Shown here in pieces: positions 22,432 to 33,930 of a DNA stretch of 56,518 bases. The stretch comes from Welwitschia mirabilis (Eukaryota > Gnetophyta > Gnetopsida > Welwitschiales), in contig JBOZIK010000001.1 of assembly GCA_051453625.1 (NCBI GenBank), positions 2,999,880 to 3,056,397 of the forward strand, written 5' to 3'. The notes under the pieces were generated by a model. It ran no database searches. It was not told the origin of the DNA and was given only the letters and a program-made list of their open reading frames with translations. Both the position numbers and the translations under genes were made by a program. The number at the start of each line of letters is the position of its first letter. Within the stretch, counting starts at the first letter, position 1.

Positions 22432-25205
22432 TGTTGAACTTATAGTTCTGGTATTAAGGGCACATTTGTTACACAAATTAGTTCCCTTTTGATGTGACCT
22501 ATAATTTTATTTTAAGTATTTACCATGACTTGCAATAATTTCACTTATTACCTTTCACTTAATATAAACTACCTTAATTACAAATGAAATCTTAAAATGT
22601 TTACTTAGAAGACTCTTATATTATAAAGCCTTTTTTAATCGTTCTAAGTAAATTTATTTTGAATAATTTAAACATAATAGCAAGCCTTCTTTGGTGATTG
22701 GATAACACTAAATTTTTATTCCTTGATCCGTTGGCATGCCAAAAAAGACATGAATTGTATTAACTGCATTTTTGTAGAGAACGTCCTTCTATGAATGAGT
22801 GGTATAAGCACATGTTGCATAATACAAATGATCATAAATAGATGTAACTATATATCTAGTTAAGCCAATAAAAAAAAATCCTCGTATAGTCTATTCTCTT
22901 TCACAACAAGTTGTCTCACATCTATGTGTTTTAACCTAATCCTTATTTGTTTAGTAACAAGCAAAAGTTGTCAAGAATACATTGCTTTAGAATTGGAGCT
23001 AAGGAGAAATGGCATCTTAAATATCATTGTAGATAACTACAAAGGTCTTTCTAATGTTGTGCATGTTGTCAAAAGAGCTTAGCCCCAAAGGGGAAGGATG
23101 ACAATTTATATAGTAATTCTTATATTTGTTAATATCTGAGGAGGTGTTTCCCAATAAACTTTGTTCAACACTTAGGTATATCCCTTCTATGAAGCCTACT
23201 GAAATACTAAAAAACCTTGCTATAGAAATGTAATCACAGTTTGATGAAAAGAGCCATGCCGTTAATGATTTTTATTGGAGATGAAGTTACTACTATCCTT
23301 TCTGGAAACCTCCTAAAATGCAATGATAAAGATGAGCTCTATGAAAATAATGCAAAATTGTTCCTAATAGAAACCATTAGGAAAATTATTCAGGTTTCAA
23401 ACATGTCCATAGTCATTAGCCATGTGAGTCCCATACCCTTTCTTTGAGCCAAATAAAGCATTGTATCATTATTCTAGAGCTACATTATCATTTCTGTAAA
23501 AAGCATCAAAGATCCACAAGGAATCTGACACAACTATAGTGATTTAAGTGCTACGTAAAATATTTTAATATTAAGAGTGAAGGAAAGCGGTTGTCAACAT
23601 CCGCCAGCTACATTTGAGATGAATTGCTAAACTAGTTTCACATGCTTTTTGTTGTTTTCTCTCATGAGAGATAACTTTGATTAAACAAGGGATTTCATTA
23701 TTTACATCATGCATTGCTAAAAATCGCTAAGGATAAAATTCTTTTCCATGTTTTCCACCTAATCTTTACTAGTACATCTGTTGATGGCTTCAAAATGATT
23801 GTCAAATTTACTTAGTTTAGAATAAATAATTGGAGACAAAAGTAAATCAAAAGAAAACTCATTCAAGAGCTATCTTTGACAAAACTAGTATTGAAGATAG
23901 CAATCCTAGAAGAAAATGAAGAGGAGTCAAGACATAAATAAATAACTTCTAACTCTTATTTGATTTGTTTCTCAAAATAGTTGATATGCATGATTTATTT
24001 GTATGCGCTATCATCCATGGCTAAATTAAGGTCCTTACAAACCCTGCATGAAGCCTTTAAAGAATGAGGTTAAAAAGCAGAGAGAGATTTTGAATTCAAT
24101 TGAAGATCCCTTTGAATACTTGTCCATTTTTTTTACTGCAATAATTTCCTTGCCTCTAGAAATCAACTGCAATGACATTTGCTTTATTCTCCTATTTCAA
24201 AATTTTGTTCTATTTACATTTCAGTTTAGATCACTATGCATTTGCTTTATAAAGAGAAAGTGCTCAAATGGCTATGTTAAATTGATGACAAAAGCACATA
24301 TACATTTAGGAAAATCAATCCTCCAATTCCAAAATGCTTATTGCTACTTTAACTCACATTTGACCAAGGTTATTTTTATAAGCTGAAGAAACATTTTCTT
24401 ATTATTAAAACCTAGTCAATTTGAAGGTCCTTATCCTATTCCAGAGCTATGTCTTTAAAATATTTTCTCACTAATCAGTCTTGTGAAAGTAGTTGCCCTT
24501 GTTTCTAAAGAGAATCATTTCAGCTCTAACTCTAGATTTCAAATCCTTATGTTTTAGATTTTATGAATGTTACATTTCTAAATTCCATTTATATTGTTTT
24601 ATTAAAATATCAAATTAAAATCTTTACTATTTTGAATGATGGAAAATAGCCTCTATTGCAAATCAGCTATCAACATGTAAAACCCAGTGAGAAAACAAGT
24701 ATGCAATAAATACGCTTAGGAATAAAATTCTAGATTTTTTTAATGTATTAATTTCTAATTATCAATGATGAAGTCAAGTTAAAATTGCAGCATCATTCTT
24801 ACAATGCATAACTTTGATAAAATATGTTTGTAAATTACAATATGATAAACATTATTCTTTAGCTTATTTTAACAAATTTATATCTTGTTATTGTTTAGAA
24901 TATTAAATGTTGGGTATTCAATTTCTTTAAATAATGTGTTATCAATGTATAACATGAAGATCATCATAATAATCAGAGTGCAAATCATTGTAGAAATGTG
25001 CCAATGAAAGCATGAAATTAAAAGAAAAAGTATGCAAACATAAACACACACTAACAATCAATAATGGTAGAAAATAATAAAGCATAAAATATGCCAAAAC
25101 ATTAATAGGCATTATCAATAATAATGATGAAACTCGGGGGTTGAATCTAATATCTTATAAATAAGTACTTTATGCCTAATAGAGCATTCTTAATTTAAAA
25201 GCTAA
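22432..25205. other. unassigned AT-rich stretch
   Basis: The left end may be the 3' LTR of copia 1 (TGTTGAACTTATAG at 22432), but its far end is not visible. The open frames at 23241-23447 and 24048-24386 show no recognisable motif. A minus-strand fragment near 22890-22960 (KHIDVRQLVVKENRLYEDF) faintly recalls the end of a copia pol. No gene is called. Confidence 0.4.
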
Positions 25206-25372
25206 AGTTATTAGATTATGTTTTGTCAATTGATGTTAAACTAATGTTTTCTGCATAGCAAATTTTATGTATCTTGTGTAGAAGATATTAATTACTTGTA
25301 AGTCGAAAGATGAAACCAAAGCCACTGAATTCTGAGCACTAGAAACCTGTCAGTTCTTTTACCCTCTTGATG

Positions 25373-25976
25373 GGTCGACCAAACTTTTAAGGGGTCGACC
25401 ACACTTAAAGTAGACAGACAAAATGAACTGCATCTAGAGGGGTCAACCAGATTTCTGATGGGGTCAACCAAACCTATAACTTCAAGAACCAATGTCTCTA
25501 AACCAAATGGAAAGGGGTCGATCAAACCTTTATGGGTTCAACCGGATTTGAGGACCTAATAAATAGTATCCTTGGACTAAATAACAAGGGGTCGACCAGA
25601 CTTATGATGGGATTGACCGGATCTATAAACCAAGGAATAGTACTCCTGAGCTNNNNNNNNNNGTCGATCGGACTTATGATGGGGTCGACCAGACCTGAGC
25701 ACTATGCAGCTGATACTCCTAAGCCAACTGTTATGGGGTCAATCGGATACTAAAAGGCATCAACCGTACCTGATGCTGGAAACTGAAAAGATTTTTATCA
25801 AGATAAGTGGGTGACCATATTTTATTATGAATGAACAGACTGGGGTCGACCAGACCTATATGGAGTCGACTAGACATGAAGCTGTAAGAAATTAGGCTAA
25901 CCAAAATTTTCACTCAGGTAACCTGTGTAAGTCGCGACACCAGATGGATTTGACTGGACTTTTAAGAGGTTGACCC
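25373..25976. repeat. array of paired GGTCGACC-like palindromes in the LTR
   Basis: Eight pairs of 8-bp sites related to the palindrome GGTCGACC. First sites start at 25373, 25441, 25516, 25590, about 25661 (partly in N), 25737, 25844 and about 25948. The second site of each pair starts 19-22 bp later (25393, 25462, about 25535, 25611, 25683, about 25758, 25864, 25969). First sites are 68-76 bp apart for the first six, then about 105-107 bp. Each site is followed by a short (C)AGAC/AAAC/GGAT tail. Confidence 0.85.
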
Positions 25977-26470
25977 AATAGAACAAAACTAAAATTTTCT
26001 ATTCATTATGTATCCATTAGATAGCTGTTTTCTAGCTATTTTATAGTTGTTGAAAGCGCATTTCAAATTTAATAAACCCTAAAAGCCTTTCATTATAAAT
26101 AGCCAAGAGATAGATGACTATAGAATCCTTTTAAACCATTTTCAATTGTGTTAATCTGTTAGATCTAAGGAACTAGAACTATAATCTTGTGATATTCATT
26201 ATTGTGTCTTGGCATCTGTACTTCTGACTAAGGAAGATCTACCATTTATATTATCTCTACATTCAAAGTTAGATCCTATGCTTCATCTATTATACATCTA
26301 TAAGAGAAGAGATCCATTAAATCCACTGTATCAAGAGTAAGTGATATTCGTGCATATTCACATCATTGCACCACTTTTTTACTTTGTAAAAGGTTGAGAC
26401 TAAGCCTTGAAAAGTCCATATGTAAAGGTTATAGGTGAATCTGAAATAGCTGGTGGAGTAACAAAGACTG

Positions 26471-26700
26471 GATCAAGCTTGGGGATAAGCTGATCATTGA
26501 GAGTGGGGTAGGAAGTTTCCCAAACCACTATAAATCTTGTGTGCATCTATTTGGTACTTTTGTGATTTCAGTTAGTTTAATAAAGATCCAGATCAAGCTT
26601 GGGGATAAGCTGATCATCAAGAGTGGAGTAAGGGGTTTCCCAAACCACTATAAATCTTGTGTGCATCTATTTGGTACTTTTGTAATTTCAGTTAGTTTAT
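26471..26700 (+). repeat. 120-bp tandem duplication in the 5' LTR
   Basis: Unit 1 is 26471-26590 and unit 2 starts at 26591, an exact 120-bp offset. About 8 of the first 110 positions differ, nearly all transitions. Each unit contains CCACTATAAATC, which may be a TATA-type promoter or a downstream LTR signal. The 3' LTR has one copy only (about 32620-32735). Confidence 0.85.
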
Positions 26701-26851
26701 TTCTTTACTTCAGTTAACTTTGCTTTTCATGCACATTTTGGATTAGTGAATTAATTTGTGTAAATTCTTTGTATATCTTAGATTCATTTAGAATACTGTG
26801 TTGTATTTTTTTAACCTGTTCACCCTCTCTAGGGTTCTCAATTCTATTAAT

Positions 26852-26865
26852 TAGTATTAGAGCCA
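26852..26865 (+). promoter_or_regulatory. primer binding site, initiator Met-tRNA type
   Basis: TAGTATTAGAGCCA matches the plant copia consensus TGGTATCAGAGCCA at 12 of 14 positions, both differences being transitions. It begins two bases after the LTR end, the usual place. Confidence 0.75.
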
Positions 26866-26899
26866 GTTAAGTCTTTTCTTAGATCTTAACCAATCTAGA

Positions 26900-27560
26900 C
26901 TTCAGAACCCTACGATGAGTATTTTCTTTGATGACTTTTCAAATATGCCCTTCTTAGACACTTTTACTTTTATTTGTATATTTTGGATAGCATATGGATA
27001 TATTTTCAAACAGATTGCAACTAATAAAAACACACAACAGTCGAGTGAAAGTGACAAAAGAAATGCTCAAAAACCTGACAAAGAAAGGAGACTTTCCTTT
27101 ATGGCACTTGTGCCTCCTTTACAAAATGTACCCAATACATTAGATCATGATTACCTTGATGTGATTAATAAGAATAGGATGAACTAAAAAACATTTGTCA
27201 AGAGCTACACTAAGAATGTGAAAAGCTAGCTAAAAGGATAAATGATCTGAACAAGATTGTAAAATCTCTCACTAAGGAAAAGGAGGAAATGGAATCAAGA
27301 TTTAAGAAGATCAAATCAGAAAACTGTAACCTCACCCTATAGATAAAAGAGTTATTTCATTTTATTAATAAATTTTATGGCTCTTCCAAGTTAGAATAGA
27401 TGCTTAGAGTTCAGAAATCTATCAGTGACAAATTAGAGATGGGTTCATCTTACAAAAATCTCAAAAGCAGCAAAATCAGGTAACATGAGATAGTAAGTTC
27501 TTCTCAAAAATTACTTGTTAAAATTGTTCATTTAAAACTTTTGTATAATGCTAAAAAATT
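26900..27560 (+). pseudogene. copia 2 gag (decayed)
   Basis: The frame at 26915-27187 opens with MSIFFDDFSNMPFLDTF and passes into a charged, coiled-coil-like region (about 27180-27345, rich in KEKEE and LNKIV-type heptads). The zinc-knuckle position (27508-27545) is ruined by small deletions, but the related fragment at 35615-36025 still shows it. The protein is shorter than a full gag, so an internal deletion is likely. It would form the particle shell. Confidence 0.5.
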
Positions 27561-27639
27561 AATGTCATTCTCAAACTTAGTTAGTACTTTTTCTTTTAAA
27601 TTTATTCGAAAAGGAGGTGTACCACGTAAGCCTAAAAGA

Positions 27640-28130
27640 ACTATGTGGATGAAAGATACTAATCTTAAAAGTATTTTAATTCAAACAACTTTCAAGGTTT
27701 CAAATAGCAGTAGCTGGTATCTAGATAGTAGGTGTTTAAGGCATATGATAGGAGACAAATCTAGGTTCAAACAATTAACTAACTTTGATGGATAAGAGGT
27801 CAATTTTGATAACAATGGGAGAGCAAAAATAGAAGGCATTAAAGGCATTGGTGGAGGTAACCTTCCTAGAATTAATGAAGTTTTGTATGTAAATGGTTTA
27901 GAGCATAATTATTGAGCATTAGTCAAATTTGTAATAAAGGTACAAGGTACTATTTGATAAATCAAAATGTAAAATCTGGCATGAGAAATTCAATGATGTA
28001 ATTCTTAGAGCAAGTAGAATAGACAATGTTTATAGCATAGATTAATCATTTTATCCGTGTTATTTTTCAAATGTTTCTCAAGAAGAGCTTTGGCATAAAT
28101 GATTAGATCATGTTAATTATGATCAGTTGA
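27640..28130 (+). pseudogene. copia 2 protease and pre-integrase region
   Basis: SSWYLDSRCLRHMIGDKSRF at 27709-27768 is the copia protease active-site block (usual form W-Y-L-D-S-G-C-S-R-H-M). The Gly after Asp-Ser is Arg here, which should abolish activity. The pre-integrase part follows, with ELWHK and LDHVNYDQLKMI near 28085-28130. Several stops interrupt it. Confidence 0.75.
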
Positions 28131-28920
28131 AAATGATTACTTATAAAAATATTATGATAGGTATCTCTAAGATAAATGTAGAAAAACAAGGATTATGTGA
28201 TGCATGTCAAAAGGGAAAACAAATAAGGACTTCACATGAAAGTAAAAACCAGACTTCCACATCTATGCTGTTACAGATTATCCATATAGATCTGGTAGGT
28301 CCTGTTAAAACTTGAAGTCTAAGTGGAAAACATTATTTTCTCACTATGTTTGATGAATTTTCTAGATATACTGGAGTAGCCTTCTTGTCAAACAATCCTA
28401 AAGCTTACAAACATTGGGTTGAGATATGTAGTAAGATTCAAAACGAAAAAGGGTACATCATAAAGAAATTAAGAAGTAATCATGGTGGTTAATTTGAGGA
28501 TCACTTTTTAAAGAAACATTACATTGATAATGGAATTTATCATTAATTTTCAGTTCTAAAGATACTACAACAAAATGGTATTACTGAAAGAAAGAACAGA
28601 GTCCTCTAAGAAATGGCATGAACCATGTTAAATGATAATGAGGTTCCTAAATCTTTTTGGTCTAAGTTAATTAGCACAGCATGATACATTATTAATAAAG
28701 TATATCTTAGGCCTGGTATAGATAAAATGTTATATGAGTTATGGAAAAGAAAACAACATAATGTTTCATATTTTAAAGTCTTTAGAAGTAAATGCTATGC
28801 ACTAAAGGATAGAGAACAATTGAGCAAATTCGAGTTTAAAGTTGATGAAGCTATATTTTAGGTTACTCAACTAGAAGTAGAGACTATAATGTTTTCAACA
28901 AGAGAAGTTTAATGGTAGAA
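28127..28920 (+). pseudogene. copia 2 integrase (decayed)
   Basis: The zinc-binding end is LCDACQKGKQIRTS (28195-28236). The core starts at IIHIDLVGPVKT with the first catalytic Asp. The second block reads LRSNHGG, where Asp is replaced by Asn. The third block LQQNGITERKNRVL keeps the catalytic Glu. After it come FWSKLISTA and YFKVFRSKCYALKDREQLSK, the usual C-terminal integrase blocks of copia. Multiple TGA and TAA codons break the frame. A tail at 28912-29112 (MVEELINMQVDEINV) matches the linker before RT. Confidence 0.8.
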
Positions 28921-29129
28921 GAGTTAATAAATATGCAAGTTGATGAGATCAATGTAAGACCAAACTACACAGATGAAGAGGAAGTTACAACTACAAGCAT
29001 CCCCATGACTAATGAAGTAACTACTGAAAGTAATAAAGTTCTATCAAAAGAAGGCACACTAAAAAAGTCCAAATTATTAAAATACCATCCTTTAGAATCT
29101 ATTATTGAATAAGTTGATTCAAAAATAAA

Positions 29130-29960
29130 GATAAGAGGTACTATGAAAAATTTGTGTGCTCATGTTTGTTATGTTTTAAAAATTAAACCAAGAAATTTGA
29201 AGAAGCTTAAATTCATGAGGAATAAATGATGGCAATGCAAGATGAGCTACAATAGTTCAAGAACAATAATGTTTGGAAGTGAGTAGACAAATTAAAATAT
29301 TAAATTATCATTAAAACTAAGTAGATTTTTAAAAATAAATGTGATGAAGAAAACAATGTCATAAAAACAAGGCAAAATTAGTAGCACAAATTTATAATCA
29401 AATAGAAGGCATTGATGTAGGTGATACTTTCTCTCTTGTTGTAAGGGTAGATAGCATTAGAATGTTTTTGTCTTTTGTAGCCTATAAAAATTTTAAAGTT
29501 TATAAAATGAATGTGAAGAGTGCTTTTCTAAATGGTACTTTAAATGAGGAATTCTATGTAGAGCAATCATAAGGTTTTATTGAACCTCATAAAACCGATC
29601 ATGTGTATAGAATTAAGAAAGAATTGTATGGATTGAAACAAGCTTTAAAAGCTTGGAATAAGAAGCTAGCCACCTTTTTAAATGAAAATGGATATATTCA
29701 TGTAACTATAACAAAATCTTATTTGTAAAGAACTTGAAAAGTATTTCATTATTATACATATTTATGTAGATGATATTATTTTTGATGCCTCAAATGAAAA
29801 GTTATCAAAAAAAAGTGCAACTATTATGTCAATTCATTTTGAAATGAGTATATTTGGTGAAGTAAAGATTTTTTTTGGATTATAGATCAAGCAATCTGAA
29901 GATGGAATATTTATTTCTCAATCCAAATATGCAAAAGATTTAATTAATGTTTTAGACTAG
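29130..29960 (+). pseudogene. copia 2 reverse transcriptase (decayed)
   Basis: Readable blocks are AMQDELQ-x-FKNNNVW, GIDVGDTFSLVVRVDSIRMF, FKVYKMNVKSAFLNGTLNEE, YVEQ, RIKKELYGLKQALKAWNKKL, and the catalytic box HIYVDDIIFDA, with YVDD intact at 29763-29774. The intact catalytic pair contrasts with copia 1 (YVND). In-frame stops and frameshifts still make it non-functional. Confidence 0.8.
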
Positions 29961-29989
29961 AAAATGCTAAAATAACTGACACTCCTATG

Positions 29990-30710
29990 TCTACATCATG
30001 TAAAGTGTGTTTGAATGAAATTGGTAAACCAATGGATTAAAAGATTTACAAAATTATATGACATAGTTTATTATATTTGAGTACAAGTAGACCAGATACT
30101 ATATTTAGTATTGTATTATGTGAAAGGTATTAATCCCAATCAAAAGAATCACATCTACAAGTAGTAAAAAGAATAGTCAAGTATGTAAAAGCAACATGTG
30201 GTTATGGCCTATGGTATTATATAGAGATATCTTTCAAACCTACAGGTTTCAATGATGCAAATTAGGCTAGTTATAAAGATGATAGAAGAGCACAAGTACA
30301 AATTGTTTTCTATTAGGTATATGTTTAGTAGTATGGGCAAGTAACAAATAAAACTCCATCTCTCTCTCAACTATAGAAGTAGAATATATTATAGCAGATA
30401 GTTGTTGTACTCATGTTTTATGGATAAAAGAGATGATAAAGGATTTCATTATTAATTTTGAACAAGTCCTAGTTTTTGTGACAACATGAGTGGTATAGAC
30501 ATATCAAAAAATTCTATTCATCACTCAAGAATCAAACATATTTAGGTAAGACATCATGTCTTAAGAGATAAAATAGAAAAAGGAGACATATCTATGAACA
30601 TTATGAGTACAGACCAACAGCTAACAAATATTTTTACTAAATCCCTAATATTGATACTTTTCTTCATCTTAGAAATGAACTGGGTGTTATCTTATCATCC
30701 TATGACTAAT
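29990..30710 (+). pseudogene. copia 2 RNase H and pol end
   Basis: Blocks such as YLSTSRPDTIFSIVLCERY, LQVVKRIVKYVKATCGYGLW, FNDAN-x-ASYKDDRRA and finally LHLRNELGVILSSYD mark the copia RNase H and the pol C-terminus. The DAD motif reads DAN with a stop next to it. Stops are frequent. Pol ends near 30706. Confidence 0.75.
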
Positions 30711-31425
30711 TGTAGGATAGTCGACTAGATCCTTAATCCAGTCGACCAAATGTGGTCAGTTAACTGACATAAAAACCTAATCGCCTAGATCCTCCTAGTT
30801 TTGTAGGTTCTTAGTGAAAGATGGTATCATAGAATGAAAGTTTTTTATCACATAAGCTCTATATTATCTATCTTTATGTCTTTATATTTATTATTTACTT
30901 ATGTTTATGCTTATATGCTTTTGTTCTCTTCTTTGATATTAATGTCAAAAGGGAGAGAATTAGTTATATATCTCTTTATAATGCTTATAAAAATGCACTT
31001 GGTTTTATGTTTATAAATTAGTTTCTTATTTATTTTTGTACAAATTAAAGATCCATATGAGCTTAACATTTTTTAATGATGAATATTAAAAATTCAAATG
31101 ATGTTTATCTTATATTTTTAATGCACTTCAATTGTTTAAAATATTATATGATGTTATTCCATATTTATAATGAATGTTAATAATCAAAATGATAAAAGTT
31201 ATGTGATCAAAATGTGCTTTTCATATATATTATGTTCTTACTCTCCAAATGTGCATGTTAAATGTTTTTTATTTTAGCACAAAATTAAATTTATTAAAAT
31301 GTTTTAAATTGATTTCAAAAGAGTAAATTTTTGTAAAGAATGATAGGCATTTTGTAAGGGGAAGTTTTCTTGGTTTTAAATATGTTTACAACTACGTATT
31401 TTTTACCATCAATGTTAAAGAGGGA
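30710..31425 (+). other. copia 2 3' untranslated region with polypurine tract
   Basis: AT-rich, with two further GTCGAC sites near 30719 and 30744 that echo the LTR array. It ends in TTAAAGAGGGATA (31416-31427), the polypurine tract that primes plus-strand DNA synthesis, directly before the 3' LTR. The hydrophobic open frame 30834-31016 lies here and is taken as chance. Confidence 0.6.
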
Positions 31426-32892
31426 TATTATTAGATTATGTTTTATTAATTAATTCAAAATAATGTTTTCTATGTACTAAATTTTGTATATCTTGTGCAG
31501 AAGATGTTAATCACTTACAGGTTAAATGTTAAAGTCATAACTGTCAAAATCTGATTACTAGAAACCTATCATGTTTACTAATCTTCTTAAGGAATTGACC
31601 GAACTTTCAAGGGTCAAATGCACCTAGAGTACACTCTCAAAATTAAAGTCAATTTAGAGGGGTTGATTAGATTTCTAATGGAATTAACCAGACATGTAAT
31701 CTTAAGAATAGTATCCCTGAACCAGATGACAACGAGTTGACCAAACCTTGATGGGGTCAACTGTATTTATGGACTTGAGAATAGTACTTCTAAACTAATT
31801 GTTAAGGGATCGATTAAATCTTTGAAGGGGCCGACTAAACCTAAGCACTATGCCATTGATATTCCTAAAGCCAATTCTCATGGGTTCAGCCAAACACCTA
31901 AAGGGATGAACCGGACATGATGCAGGGAATTGGAATGATCTTTTATCAAGACTAGTGGGTGATCAGACAAAATTATAGCTGACCAAATGAAGGTCAATCA
32001 AACCTTAAGAGGTCAACTAAACATGAAGCCATAAGAAACTAGAACAACCAAAAACTTCACTTGGGTAACCTATGTAAGTTACAATACTAGATGAGGTCAA
32101 CTAGATTTTTGAGGGGTTGACCAATCAGAATGGAACTAAAATTTTATATCTATTTTGTATTAGTTAGATAGCCATTTTCTAGCCATTTATACTAGTTGGA
32201 AGTTATATTTTAATTGTAATAAATCCTAAAAGCCTTTTAATACAAATATCCAAAAGAGAGAAGATAAAAGAATGTTTTTTGATTCTTGATCCAAATACTA
32301 AAATTGTGTAATATTCACCATTGGATCTTGACATTTATACTTCTAATAAAGAAAGCTTCATCATGTTATTGTAATTATACATTCAAGATCAGATGTTGCA
32401 CTTTGTTGTGAATTATCTATAGGGGAATAGCTTTATTAAAATTATTGTAACAAAGAATGAGTCATATTTATGCATCAAGGAATTATTACCATCACTGTTA
32501 AATCCTCTGAAGGTTGAGATTGAGCCTACAAAAGTTCAATTAGAAAGGTTGAGACTTAGCTTATAAAAGTTTAGTTGTAAAGATTACAGGTGAATCTGCA
32601 ATATCTAGAAGAGTTAACAAAGAACTAGATTAAGCTTGGAAATAATTTAATCGTTAAGAATGGAGTAGGAGGGTTACCCAAACCACTATAAACTCTTATT
32701 TTCATCTATTCGATATTTTATGCTTGCTATCAGTTTCTTTACTTTGAACAATTTTAGCTTTTATTTGCATGCACAAATTTATTAGCAATTTATTTTGAGC
32801 AATCTTTTAGTATATCATGAGTTTATTTATCTCATTTTGTTTAATTTTTAAAAGAACCAATTCACCCCCCTCTAGGATGCTCGATCCTATCA
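31426..32892 (+). repeat. copia 2 3' LTR
   Basis: It begins TATTATTAGATTATG and ends CGATCCTATCA, both matching the 5' LTR. The paired palindrome array is still traceable (for example 31593/31612 and 31661/31682) though eroded. The sequence before the end, AATTCACCCCCCTCTAGGATG, is a common closing motif of plant copia LTRs. Length 1467 bp. Confidence 0.8.
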
Positions 32893-33930
32893 AAAACATT
32901 ATGGCCCTTATTAGTTTTATGTGTTCTACGACTCTACTAGATTAGAATTTTTTATTTGAGCACCTCAAATTTTCACTTCATGTGGGGCCCACTAAAAACA
33001 TAGTTTTTGAATTTTTTACATATTTCTCATTTTTTCTCTAATGTTTAGGTAATTCAATATGCATTGAAACTTTGGGGGGCAGGACATATTTCTAGTATTT
33101 TTCATAGTTTTTTAATTGAATTCAAGGGTTGTTATTGTGCATTCATGCAATGTCTTTTCTAACATGTCTTTCTATTTTCACATGATGATTTTTTATGTTT
33201 TCGATTGAGTAGGCCATGTATGCATATAGCTAAATAGGCTGGGGCTGAAGCTGAGGTAGTTAAGTAAGAGCCAGACCCTCTAGTTGAGCTGAAGATAGAG
33301 CATACAGAGCTTAAACATCTACCATCTCGACATGGATGCTTCATAACTATAGAGATAGCTAGTATATCTGTTAAGCATCACTTTGATGATTTCATGAGTC
33401 ATGTTAAGTCTGACATGAACTAGAGATTGATATACTTTTGACTTAAATGGATTATAAATGCATATGTCTTATATTATATATCAAAGACAAGGGAGTTCTA
33501 CAACATCATGCACATCGAGAGGTGACCTGACACTCATGGTTAGCTACAAGACATGATTGTTTGATTTATATAAGACTATAAGATAGCAATTCTCTTATCC
33601 CATATTACAGTTATCATAGATCTTGGTAGGCTTGGGAGCATGCACATATACTTAGCTAATGGGACTGAAGAGTGTTGAGTATACAATACTATTTCAGATA
33701 TAGCAGTTGATCTAACTACTAATCAATGGTAGGTAAATGTTACTTAACTAACCCCCACATATAGGGTATTACTCAGAGGGCTAATCTATAACATTAATCT
33801 ATCCTTTCATGACAGTCATACTATAGTAGCTTATCTTCAGATATTGGCATCTTTTAGATAGGAGAGCAGATGGACCTTCCTACATTTATCCGAAGGAGAC
33901 TCAAATCCATGGTAAAGGCATGAAAGCTAT
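32893..33930 (+). pseudogene. possible decayed ORF, unknown family
   Basis: From about 33225 the plus strand is less AT-rich and shows coding-like pieces, including EPDPLVELKIEHTELKHLPS and HHFDDFMSHVKSDM. A later piece in a second frame is GEQMDLPTFIRRRLKSMVK near 33862. Stops and frame changes are many and no motif is recognised. It ends at the left edge of LTR 2, so it may be the target into which that element inserted. The first 300 bases show nothing. Confidence 0.3.

Larger units (their letters stand above)
25206..26849 (+). repeat. copia 2 5' LTR
   Basis: The start AGTTATTAGATTATG aligns with TATTATTAGATTATG at 31426; together they imply an original TGTTATTAG start, each copy having lost one base of the TG. 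The end CAATTCTATTA aligns with CGATCCTATCA at 32892, so the CA is intact only in the 3' LTR. At 1644 bp it is longer than the 3' LTR, partly because of a 120-bp tandem duplication (26471-26700). The U3 part carries the paired GGTCGACC array. Confidence 0.8.
25206..32892 (+). mobile_element. Ty1/copia element, complete but heavily decayed (copia 2)
   Basis: Two related LTRs (25206-26849 and 31426-32892) flank a primer site, gag, protease, integrase, RT, RNase H and a 3' untranslated region ending in a purine tract. The LTRs differ at roughly 30 percent of sites by eye, so insertion is very old. No convincing target-site duplication is seen (left flank GCTAA, right flank AAAAC). Clade is between SIRE/Maximus-like and Tork-like; the GYS-x-x-SR-type block and the zinc knuckle do not decide it. 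Confidence 0.85.

Noticed and set aside
30821-30832. Primer-site-like TGGTATCATAGA
   Set aside because: It is not next to any LTR end and lies downstream of the copia 2 pol; chance match.
30834-31016. 60-residue hydrophobic frame, possible small membrane protein
   Set aside because: It lies in the AT-rich 3' untranslated part of copia 2 and has no motif; T-rich DNA gives such frames by chance.
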